From NCBI GenBank assembly GCA_028717045.1, contig JAQUON010000038.1:1-12173 (forward strand): a stretch of 12,173 nucleotides of DNA. Reading direction: 5' to 3'. The notes beneath the pieces are model-generated. The model searched no databases. It had not been told where the DNA came from and saw only the letters and a program-made list of their open reading frames with translations. Shown here one piece after another: positions 1 through 4,402 of this stretch (positions are counted from its first letter, which is position 1; every line of letters begins with the position of its first letter). The translations under genes were made by a program, and so were the position numbers. The DNA comes from Candidatus Omnitrophota bacterium (GTDB taxonomy: Bacteria; Omnitrophota; Gorgyraeia; Gygaellales; Profunditerraquicolaceae).

Positions 1-1
1 G

Positions 2-376
2 GTTGACGAACAGTTAAAGCGGCTCTTGGATATGTCGCTAAAGGGTATAATTAGCGATGAAGAATACAAGCAGAAGAAAGCGGAATTGATCAACAGGAAG
101 TTCGATATTTCAGAAAAGGGTGACAGTAACGGGGACTGGCTCGAACACTTCAAATCCTTCCTAACTCTTGCTCACCAAGCCAGTTACATCGCAGCGGAGG
201 CAAATCCCGACGCCCAGCGCGATTTTTTGCAAAAAATTGTATCGAACCTAAAGCTCTATAACAAAACCCTAATAATCTCTTATACTTCCGACTTCAAATT
301 TATGGCGGAAAACCGCCATTTAGAAATGGGGTGGCTGACGGGATTCGAACCCGCGGCCCTCAGAGCCACAGTCTGA
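2..376 (+). CDS. Large serine recombinase, C-terminal part (cut by window edge)
   Basis: This is the C-terminal end of a site-specific serine recombinase; the catalytic and zinc-ribbon domains lie left of the window. The frame is open from base 2. The visible part has the family's late helical segment (LLDMSLKGIISDEEYKQKK, then a Lys/Glu-rich helix) followed by a stretch ending in KIVSNLKLYNKTLIISY, which resembles the usual end of such proteins. No stop follows: the frame continues through a small hairpin (302-319) and across the antisense of tRNA-His, ending at a TGA inside the tRNA gene. The last roughly 16 residues are therefore just antisense tRNA sequence. The gene abuts the tRNA 3' end, the classic position of an integrase next to its attachment site. 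The family call rests on memory of the motif pattern only. Confidence 0.72.
   Translation, partial: VDEQLKRLLDMSLKGIISDEEYKQKKAELINRKFDISEKGDSNGDWLEHFKSFLTLAHQASYIAAEANPDAQRDFLQKIVSNLKLYNKTLIISYTSDFKFMAENRHLEMGWLTGFEPAALRATV
302..319. repeat. Small perfect hairpin between recombinase and tRNA-His
   Basis: ATGGCGG and CCGCCAT flank an AAAA loop. It lies inside the recombinase reading frame, 7 nt beyond the tRNA-His CCA end. No T-tract follows on either strand, so a terminator role is uncertain; it could be part of an attachment-site junction. Confidence 0.6.
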
Positions 377-404
377 TGCTCTATCCAGCTGAGCTACAGC
401 CACC
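327..404 (-). tRNA. tRNA-His (GTG)
   Basis: The reverse complement folds as a cloverleaf. The acceptor stem is GTGGCTG/CAGCCAC, with an extra 5' G (G-1, position 404) opposite a C73 discriminator, the hallmark of tRNA-His. The anticodon stem TCAGA/TCTGA encloses the loop CTGTGGC with anticodon GTG. The T-arm carries GGTTCGAATCC. The CCA end is encoded (327-329), unlike the two other tRNA genes here. It is a natural substrate for queuosine modification, whose precursor genes lie further right. A recombinase reading frame ends on the opposite strand inside it, yet the tRNA is intact. Confidence 0.96.
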
Positions 405-444
405 AAAAAGACACAATTTAGGTTATTTCCTTACTTTTTGGTGG
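400..444. repeat. Inverted repeat overlapping the tRNA-His 5' end
   Basis: CCACCAAAAAG (400-410) is repeated inverted as CTTTTTGGTGG (434-444), an 11-bp perfect pair with a 23-nt spacer. The left arm covers G-1 and the first four acceptor-stem bases of tRNA-His plus its leader. In the tRNA precursor the leader could pair with the 5' half of the acceptor stem. A similar arrangement flanks tRNA-Pro at 4233-4286. Confidence 0.7.
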
Positions 445-482
445 TCCTGAGTCCGCCACAGGCGGACGACGGACCTACCAAA
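437..482. repeat. Long intergenic hairpin (REP-like)
   Basis: Nested arms: TTTGGT/ACCAAA outside, then GGTCC/GGACC, then GTCCGCC/GGCGGAC around an ACA loop, with TGA/GAC internal mismatches and one extra T. Its left arm shares bases with the right arm of the inverted repeat at 400-444, so the two folds exclude each other. No T-tract follows. It resembles a dispersed REP-type element, but only one copy is seen here. The rest of the 405-582 gap holds nothing I can identify. Confidence 0.6.
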
Positions 483-582
483 CTGACGCTAGTCCCCATC
501 ATACTACCTCGTTGCTGTGAAGTCAATCCGAAAATTTAAATGCCTGTAGCAAACAGCCCTGCAAACCAAGAAAGGACAAGAT

Positions 583-1299
583 TTATTCCGGCAGTCCTTT
601 ATTCCCGGGAAGGCTGTGCGTTTTCATTAATAAGGTATAATCAAAGAAACCTTTCCCCTGTATTTTAAGCGGTACCCGCGGGTCATTTTTGTTAATCCAG
701 ATCTCAAATTTATCGGGAGTGCTCTTGAAATGGTAAGCCTCAAATTTACCCGCAGGCACTGTTAGCTCGTCTATTGAAACTAGTTCTAATTGAAACTCTT
801 CGGGAACCCTCGCCGTAAAACGCCAGCCTATTGCAAGATCAGTGCGCGTGCGCAGATCAAAAGGAAGCAGGATTGCATTATGTATCGGGCCGCTTGCCTT
901 ACTTATCTGTTCACTCACCAGTTTGTCGCTTTTAAACTTTTTAAAGGTAACTGTGTATTTTTCCTGGTCGTACTCCTCCGTTATGTATTCTTTACCCCAC
1001 AACCTGGAAATGGTTCGTTCTATCCTATAAGGCAATAGACTCTCCGGATCGCTATAGATTCGTTCCGAGTCTTCAAACATAAACGCCTTCGTGACAAATG
1101 TGGTCAGGTTGACCTTTCTACCTTCCAAATCAACCACCCCGTGATCATCGTATTCTGCCTTTCCAAAAGGGGTTATAAGGTAAAGGATATGCTCGCCCGT
1201 ATAATCAGAAACACCCTCTGCTCCGTGCAAAAGAGTACAATCTGCTAAAGTCATTACCATAACCGACGACAAAATAAAAAACATGCTATTGATCTTCAT
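583..1299 (-). CDS. DUF3108-like secreted protein
   Basis: This 238-aa protein has an N-terminal signal peptide: MKINS, then a hydrophobic run FFILSSVMVM, and a likely signal-peptidase I site after LLHGA. The rest resembles the DUF3108 family of periplasmic beta-rich proteins: repeated beta strands, a VPAGKFEAYHF motif late in the protein, then EIWINKNDPRVPLKI. The function of the family is not established. I chose the ATG at 1299 over one at 1341 because it places the signal peptide at the very N-terminus, and because a consensus TATAAT lies between the two start codons (1309-1314). There is no Shine-Dalgarno sequence, so the transcript may be almost leaderless. A cysteine in LADC does not fit a lipobox. 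It diverges from the small secreted-protein gene at 1415. Confidence 0.72.
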   Translation of the reverse strand: MKINSMFFILSSVMVMTLADCTLLHGAEGVSDYTGEHILYLITPFGKAEYDDHGVVDLEGRKVNLTTFVTKAFMFEDSERIYSDPESLLPYRIERTISRLWGKEYITEEYDQEKYTVTFKKFKSDKLVSEQISKASGPIHNAILLPFDLRTRTDLAIGWRFTARVPEEFQLELVSIDELTVPAGKFEAYHFKSTPDKFEIWINKNDPRVPLKIQGKGFFDYTLLMKTHSLPGNKGLPE

Positions 1300-1308
1300 A
1301 TAAGGATA

Positions 1309-1331
1309 ATTATACCACTTCCGTTTTAAAA
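1309..1331 (-). promoter_or_regulatory. Predicted promoter of the DUF3108-like gene
   Basis: On the minus strand there is a perfect TATAAT (1309-1314) preceded by TGG, an extended -10. The expected -35 position carries only a weak match. Only 9 nt separate the -10 box from the ATG at 1299, so transcription would begin about 2-4 nt before the start codon. Confidence 0.45.
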
Positions 1332-1355
1332 CTGTATTCATTTCAGGAAATTGTA

Positions 1356-1385
1356 TTGACTTTTCCCTTTCAAGAGGCGTACAAT
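1356..1385 (+). promoter_or_regulatory. Predicted sigma70 promoter of the 94-aa secreted protein
   Basis: TTGACT (1356-1361), an 18-nt spacer, and TACAAT (1380-1385). Transcription would start near 1392, leaving a leader of about 23 nt with a purine-rich AGGGAA stretch before the ATG at 1415. Confidence 0.62.
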
Positions 1386-1414
1386 ATGGGTAGAATCAAG
1401 ACAGGGAAATCAGT

Positions 1415-1699
1415 ATGAAAAGAGGATTTTTAGTATTAGCATTTTTGGTGTTTTTAAGCGTTGTGTCAAAAAACAGCGCGTTCCAGAAGTTCTGGAACCA
1501 CTTTTGGGCTATTTCCGAAGAATATTCCGACAACCAGCCGCAGGTTTCGATACAAAGCGCCAATACCAAGGGATCAGAAGCAAAGCACTACAATAACCCG
1601 ATTGATATTTTTGCGAGTAATCAGATAAAGTATAAATTCGAAAAAAGATCATTTCTCACCATCAACGACCAGGCGCAATACGAAATAACCTTCCAGTAA
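1415..1699 (+). CDS. Small secreted or membrane-anchored protein, unknown
   Basis: I do not recognise this 94-aa protein. It begins MKRG, followed by a strongly hydrophobic segment (about residues 4-18, GFLVLAFLVFLSVVS) and a possible cleavage site after KNSA (residue 22). The remaining roughly 70 residues are polar, rich in Asn, Gln, Ser and Lys, with an aromatic cluster FQKFWNHFW just after the signal. It is the only complete plus-strand gene in the window. Evidence that it is real: a good promoter (1356-1385), a purine-rich AGGGAA sequence about 7 nt before the ATG, a signal-like N-terminus and a strong terminator 21 nt after the stop. It diverges from the DUF3108-like gene; both products are exported, but no functional link can be shown. 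Confidence 0.68.
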   Translation: MKRGFLVLAFLVFLSVVSKNSAFQKFWNHFWAISEEYSDNQPQVSIQSANTKGSEAKHYNNPIDIFASNQIKYKFEKRSFLTINDQAQYEITFQ

Positions 1700-1720
1700 C
1701 GTAAGCCCTGATACTCTAAC

Positions 1721-1753
1721 AAAAAACTCCGTAAGTTACTTACGGAGTTTTTT
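1721..1753. terminator. Bidirectional intrinsic terminator
   Basis: AAAAAA, then CTCCGTAAG, a TTA loop, CTTACGGAG and TTTTTT: a perfect stem with a T-tract on each strand. It ends the plus-strand 94-aa gene and is well placed to end the minus-strand AsmA-like/glycine-zipper transcript arriving from the right. Confidence 0.93.
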
Positions 1754-1779
1754 GTTTTTCGCTACGTACGTTCTTTACT

Positions 1780-1800
1780 CAATACTCTATACGCAATACG
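1780..1800. repeat. Three-unit heptamer tandem repeat
   Basis: CAATACT, CTATACG, CAATACG in direct succession. The same heptamer family (CAATACG, read on the opposite strand) forms a four-unit array inside the fumarase alpha gene at 6449-6476. It lies between the terminator and the glycine-zipper gene. Confidence 0.6.
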
Positions 1801-1818
1801 AACTTCTGTCTTGCGAAG

Positions 1819-2079
1819 TTACTTCGCCGTAGTGGTTTCGTTCTTTGCCGGCTTTTCAATCGAGCTGCCGACTACCGCGCCGGTAATTGCGCCTGCTGCC
1901 GCACCGATTGCCGCACCCTCACCGCCATGGCCGCTCTGATGCCCGATAATGCCGCCTGCAGCAGCGCCGAGAATGCCGCCGAGTGCCGCACCTTCACCGG
2001 ACCTGTTCGTAGAACTTGCGCATCCGGTTATCGCCAGCAGAAAAAACGCACATATCCCTAATGCGATTGTCTTCTTCAT
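1819..2079 (-). CDS. Glycine-zipper lipoprotein
   Basis: This is an 86-aa outer-membrane-type lipoprotein. A short signal peptide ends in the lipobox AITGC, with the lipidated Cys at residue 20. Residues about 30-72 form a glycine zipper of two Gly/Ala-rich helices (GGILGAAAGGIIGHQSG and GAAIGAAAGAITGAVVG) separated by HGGEG, as in the Gly-zipper and Rick_17kDa_Anti-like lipoprotein families. The tail is Lys/Glu/Thr rich. AGGAGG lies 7 nt before the ATG, a strong ribosome site that contrasts with the upstream gene. It starts 27 nt after the AsmA-like gene, so the two are probably cotranscribed. The exact role is unknown; relatives are associated with the outer membrane and cell envelope. Confidence 0.85.
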   Translation of the reverse strand: MKKTIALGICAFFLLAITGCASSTNRSGEGAALGGILGAAAGGIIGHQSGHGGEGAAIGAAAGAITGAVVGSSIEKPAKNETTTAK

Positions 2080-2106
2080 CCTTACTCCTCCTTTTTTAAG
2101 TTACTG

Positions 2107-3336
2107 TTATTGCACTGAGGTAGCATTGCCAACCGTGGCATTGGTCGTGTTTTTTGGCGTCTTCCTGAATGCATCCTCAACCGACTCTTTGATTTCTTTA
2201 CCGACCTGCACTGTGCCGTCGATTATCGCCTTGGAAACTCCGGTAATCCCGCTTACTGCGCTCTCAATGATCTTGACCGGTGCCTTCATTACATAACTTG
2301 GGTCAAAACTATCTTTGCCCCTGCCTTTAGAGAGCTTATCCTCAAAAGCCATTTTGATATTTCCGAAATTAAATTTGGGGTTATCCATTTTGGTGCGGAC
2401 CGTAAAATCAAGCACAATCTTACCCTGATTCAGATTCTTAAAAATATCTAAGACCGCGAAGGCGATTTTTTCCGCCTTTTCCTGCTGCTCTTCGGGGGTG
2501 CGCTGCCTGAATACAATCTCTGCCAGCTCCAGGCGGCAATTTGCGGTGATATTGTTATCGAGCCCCTGGATATCGCTTGAGAAATTAAGCGTTGCCTTCT
2601 CTATCCTTGCCTTTTCCAAATCAACCCAGCGCGAATAGTAGGGATAAAGAGCAATGCCGTTAATATCCGAAATCTTTAATTTCGCCTGTATGTCTTTCCT
2701 AGACACATCCAGCCAGCCATACAGCTCGACGCTGCCTTTCTTTTCGTTCTCCTGCCAGGGGATCGAGCCCTTTAGCTGAAACTTAGTAATGAGAGAAAAA
2801 GGGAATATATATATATTATCCAGATCAAAACTTATATTCTTTACATCGACCTGAATTGGCTGTTCGCCTACTGTTCTGTCGATAAGCCGTAATGTACCCT
2901 CAATAATATCGGCGTGCCGGAGGATTACGCGCACCCCGGGCTTTGTTGGCTGTAAAGCTCCTTTGGGCTGCGCAGAGGCTTGTGGCTTGGCTGCTGCAAC
3001 CTTTTCATATGTCAATGTAGGCCTGATCGCGGTAATCTGGTTAAGGGCGATTTTGCCGGAGGCAAGACCCATAATGCTGGGAGAAAGATATATGTAATCC
3101 GCATGGAACAAGCCTTCTATATCAAGGTTCTTGATTTTAAGGTTAAACGGGGGGATAAGCCGGAAATATTTAACAGTCACCTTCTTCTGGGTAAGCTCGG
3201 AGAGCTTGTGGACCAGGATTTCTTTCCCCTTGACGGCAAGTATAGCAAATGCAACCACATATACTGCTGCAAGGACCAGAAGGACTCTTTTGATCTTTCT
3301 TAACAAACGTTTTCGTTTTTCGGGAGAGATTTTCAT
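2107..3336 (-). CDS. AsmA-like inner-membrane-anchored protein
   Basis: This 409-aa protein has a basic N-terminus (KRKRLLRKIKR) and one membrane helix (about residues 17-36, VLLVLAAVYVVAFAILAV). A large periplasmic beta-rich region follows, beginning LSELTQKKVTVKYFRLIPPFNLKIKNLDIEG. This start, a short 'kV.v' strand followed by an 'i.nl.ieg' strand, is typical of AsmA/DUF748/TamB-like proteins, thought to help lipids or outer-membrane components cross the periplasm. A Pro/Gln/Ala linker sits near residues 113-130. The C-terminal part (about 345-390, IIESAVSGITGVSKAIIDGTV) is predicted amphipathic helix. It is shorter than full AsmA. It is upstream of, and probably cotranscribed with, the glycine-zipper lipoprotein. 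No Shine-Dalgarno is visible; the promoter lies right against the start codon. Confidence 0.72.
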   Translation of the reverse strand: MKISPEKRKRLLRKIKRVLLVLAAVYVVAFAILAVKGKEILVHKLSELTQKKVTVKYFRLIPPFNLKIKNLDIEGLFHADYIYLSPSIMGLASGKIALNQITAIRPTLTYEKVAAAKPQASAQPKGALQPTKPGVRVILRHADIIEGTLRLIDRTVGEQPIQVDVKNISFDLDNIYIFPFSLITKFQLKGSIPWQENEKKGSVELYGWLDVSRKDIQAKLKISDINGIALYPYYSRWVDLEKARIEKATLNFSSDIQGLDNNITANCRLELAEIVFRQRTPEEQQEKAEKIAFAVLDIFKNLNQGKIVLDFTVRTKMDNPKFNFGNIKMAFEDKLSKGRGKDSFDPSYVMKAPVKIIESAVSGITGVSKAIIDGTVQVGKEIKESVEDAFRKTPKNTTNATVGNATSVQ

Positions 3337-3344
3337 AGCGATTT

Positions 3345-3373
3345 ATTTTATCAGTTTAGCTCCTCGCTTGCAA
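3345..3373 (-). promoter_or_regulatory. Predicted promoter of the AsmA-like gene
   Basis: On the minus strand: TTGCAA (3368-3373), a 17-nt spacer and TAAAAT (3345-3350). Only 8 nt separate the -10 box from the ATG at 3336, implying a leader of 0-2 nt. The spacer contains a copy of the repeat motif CGAGGAGCTAA. Confidence 0.55.
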
Positions 3374-3448
3374 CAATTAGCTACTCGTTCTTACGAAAGA
3401 GTCGGCTTCTATAAACTAGCTCCTCGCAATCTTAAGGAGTCGGCTTCA
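3356..3448 (-). repeat. Cluster of CGAGGAGCTAA-type repeats
   Basis: Read on the minus strand, GAAGCCGACTC occurs twice (rc of 3399-3409 and 3438-3448) and CGAGGAGCTA-type motifs three times (rc of 3356-3366 exact, 3377-3387 with one mismatch, 3416-3426 with one change). The same motif recurs on the plus strand at 3865-3875 and 4364-4374. The 3337-3539 gap contains only this cluster, the promoter above and the hairpin at 3459-3505. Confidence 0.65.
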
Positions 3449-3458
3449 ATAATGTATG

Positions 3459-3505
3459 CACCCTGCTGATTTGCTTGCTGCGCTCGCAAATCAATACGCA
3501 GGGTG
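3459..3505. repeat. Long hairpin upstream of the AsmA-like gene
   Basis: CACCCTGC pairs with GCAGGGTG and TGATTTGC with GCAAATCA. The pairing is 8 + 8 bp with a 4-nt bulge (ATAC) and an 11-nt loop. It lies 34 nt beyond the tRNA-Arg 3' end (minus direction) and could help end or process that transcript, though no T-tract follows. Confidence 0.65.
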
Positions 3506-3539
3506 TGAATTTCTAGCCCTCTATTGCAACGGAAATTCA

Positions 3540-3613
3540 TGCGCCTGGGCCGAATCGAACGGCCAGCCTACTGCTTAGAAGGCAGTTGCTCTATCCATTT
3601 GAGCTACAGGCGC
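3540..3613 (-). tRNA. tRNA-Arg (TCT)
   Basis: The reverse complement has acceptor stem GCGCCTG/CAGGCGC with discriminator A. The D-arm is GCTCAAATGGATAGAGC. The anticodon stem ACTGC/GCAGT encloses loop CTTCTAA with anticodon TCT, and the T-arm carries GTTCGATTC. No CCA is encoded (the next bases are TGA), so a nucleotidyltransferase must add it. Confidence 0.96.
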
Positions 3614-3620
3614 GTCGTTC

Positions 3621-3650
3621 GCTATAGCTTATGCAATCCTTGCCAGTAAA
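3621..3650 (-). promoter_or_regulatory. Possible promoter of tRNA-Arg
   Basis: On the minus strand: TTTACT (3645-3650), 18-nt spacer, TATAGC (3621-3626). This is 7 nt before the tRNA 5' end, so transcription would begin almost at the mature end. Confidence 0.4.
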
Positions 3651-3673
3651 CTCTTTGTGCGTTTCTTTTTAAT

Positions 3674-3703
3674 TGAGCGTGTCTTTTGTTCTTTTGACGC
3701 TCA
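3674..3703. repeat. Inverted repeat TGAGCGT
   Basis: TGAGCGT (3674-3680) and ACGCTCA (3697-3703) flank a T-rich 16-nt loop. It is weak on its own and belongs to the hairpin cluster. Confidence 0.45.
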
Positions 3704-3707
3704 CTCC

Positions 3708-3733
3708 TTAGGAGGGGGCTTGCCCCCTCCTAA
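3708..3733. repeat. Strong G/C hairpin
   Basis: TTAGGAGGGGGC and GCCCCCTCCTAA are perfect 12-nt arms separated by only TT. On the plus strand the left arm contains an AGGAGG sequence, but no start codon follows. Confidence 0.75.
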
Positions 3734-3779
3734 CGCTTACTAGATATCACAACCTACGGGTCGCTGTGCTCCCCCAGAC

Positions 3780-3800
3780 GCGGGGAAATGTTTTCCCCGC
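3780..3800. repeat. Hairpin GCGGGGAAA/TTTCCCCGC
   Basis: Perfect 9-bp arms with a TGT loop. It lies 6 nt before the first copy of the 43-bp repeat. No T-tract follows on either strand. Confidence 0.7.
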
Positions 3801-3806
3801 ACCCCT

Positions 3807-3875
3807 TGATTTTCCATAGTCTTTTCTATCCTCGGAAAATCACTCCGAGGTTTGTGCAACAAACCGAGGAGTTAA
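3807..3875 (+). repeat. Dispersed repeat element, copy 1
   Basis: A 43-nt core (3807-3849) matches 4294-4336 at 41 of 43 positions. The core contains the inverted pair TGATTTTCC (3807-3815)/GGAAAATCA (3834-3842). Its end, CTCCGAGGTTTGT, folds back on ACAAACCGAGGAG (3859-3871) with a tandem G-A mismatch on both sides. The element ends in CGAGGAGTTAA (3865-3875). It is probably a small non-coding repeat. Confidence 0.75.
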
Positions 3876-3923
3876 CCACCTTGCGGCGGATACCTGTGAA
3901 AAACATGTCGTTCACACTTACTA

Positions 3924-3974
3924 CCTTAGCCTCAACCTTAACCTTACTTAGCCTTTAGCCTTGGCCTAGACCTT
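3924..3974. repeat. Degenerate hexamer tract (CCTTAG-like)
   Basis: A run of CCTTAG, CCTCAA, CCTTAA, CCTTACTTAG, CCTTTAG, CCTTGG, CCTAGA and CCTT. The period is mostly 6 and drifts to 7. It looks like a decayed simple repeat similar in flavour to the heptamer arrays elsewhere in the window. Confidence 0.5.
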
Positions 3975-4027
3975 TTAAATCCCCACATATAACTTATGTC
4001 ACCATTAATATTGCAGTGGCTCCGGAT

Positions 4028-4050
4028 GCACTTTTCCTTCGGAAAAGTGC
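4028..4050. repeat. Hairpin GCACTTTTCC/GGAAAAGTGC
   Basis: Perfect 10-bp arms with a TTC loop, within the tRNA-Arg to tRNA-Pro hairpin cluster. Confidence 0.7.
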
Positions 4051-4066
4051 GATTTTCCTGCTAAAC

Positions 4067-4095
4067 CCCGCAGCTACACACTGCGTAGCTGCGGG
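4067..4095. repeat. Hairpin CCCGCAGCTAC/GTAGCTGCGGG
   Basis: Perfect 11-bp arms around a 7-nt loop (ACACTGC). No T-tract follows. Confidence 0.75.
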
Positions 4096-4103
4096 ATAAA
4101 TTC

Positions 4104-4156
4104 GCGCATATAACTTATGTCGCCATATTTATACTAGAGCTCCATAAGTTATGCGC
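4104..4156. repeat. Inverted repeat next to the tRNA-Pro 3' end
   Basis: GCGCATATAACTTATG (4104-4119) is inverted as CATAAGTTATGCGC (4143-4156), with a 2-nt bulge. Part of the left arm is also directly repeated at 3986-4000. It ends 7 nt from the tRNA-Pro gene, on its 3' side. Confidence 0.65.
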
Positions 4157-4163
4157 TCATTTA

Positions 4164-4238
4164 TCGGGGCGACAGGACTTGAACCTGTGACCTCAACGTC
4201 CCAAACGTTGCGCTCTAGCCAAACTGAGCCACGCCCCG
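4164..4238 (-). tRNA. tRNA-Pro (TGG)
   Basis: The reverse complement has acceptor stem CGGGGCG/CGCCCCG with discriminator A. The anticodon stem CAACG/CGTTG encloses loop TTTGGGA with anticodon TGG, and the T-arm carries GGTTCAAGTCC. No CCA is encoded. The 5' end is part of a long inverted repeat (4233-4286). Confidence 0.96.
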
Positions 4239-4286
4239 TTACAAATTGTGAAACTTTTACTTGCATGCCCCAATTTGTAACGGGGC
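4233..4286. repeat. Inverted repeat overlapping the tRNA-Pro 5' end
   Basis: The 16-nt arm at 4233-4248 (GCCCCGTTACAAATTG) is perfectly inverted at 4271-4286, with a 22-nt spacer. The left arm covers the first six bases of tRNA-Pro plus ten leader bases. Arm placement and spacer length parallel the repeat at tRNA-His (400-444). Confidence 0.8.
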
Positions 4287-4293
4287 ACGCCCG

Positions 4294-4374
4294 TGATTTT
4301 CTATAGTCTTTCCTATCCTCGGAAAATCACTCCGAGTACCGACTGTTCTTGCCTAGTCGATTACGAGGAGCTAA
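4294..4374 (+). repeat. Dispersed repeat element, copy 2
   Basis: The 43-nt core (4294-4336) differs from 3807-3849 at two positions. It contains the perfect inverted pair GTGATTTTC (4293-4301)/GAAAATCAC (4322-4330). The section after CTCCGAG differs from copy 1, but the element again ends with CGAGGAGCTAA (4364-4374). It lies between rdgB and tRNA-Pro, where a terminator for the long operon would be expected, but there is no T-tract. Confidence 0.75.
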
Positions 4375-4402
4375 TCGTTTAATCCCGACCTCACCAATTA
4401 TA

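Larger units (their letters stand above)
3614..4163. other. Gene-free region packed with hairpins
   Basis: I find no credible coding sequence or RNA gene in these 550 bases between tRNA-Arg and tRNA-Pro. They hold a possible tRNA-Arg promoter, at least six separate inverted repeats, a degenerate hexamer tract, half of a two-copy 43-bp repeat and a directly repeated CATATAACTTATGTC (3986-4000 and 4107-4121). The stronger structures are listed individually. Confidence 0.7.

Noticed and set aside
437..482. Intrinsic terminator for the DUF3108-like gene
   Set aside because: The stem is strong but no T-tract follows in the minus direction.
3131..3469. A 112-codon plus-strand open frame antisense to the AsmA-like gene and running into the repeats
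   Set aside because: It is composed of antisense coding and repeat sequence, with no ribosome site or domain.
3356..4374. CRISPR-like repeated motifs
   Set aside because: Copies are few, irregularly spaced, in both orientations and without uniform spacers or cas genes.
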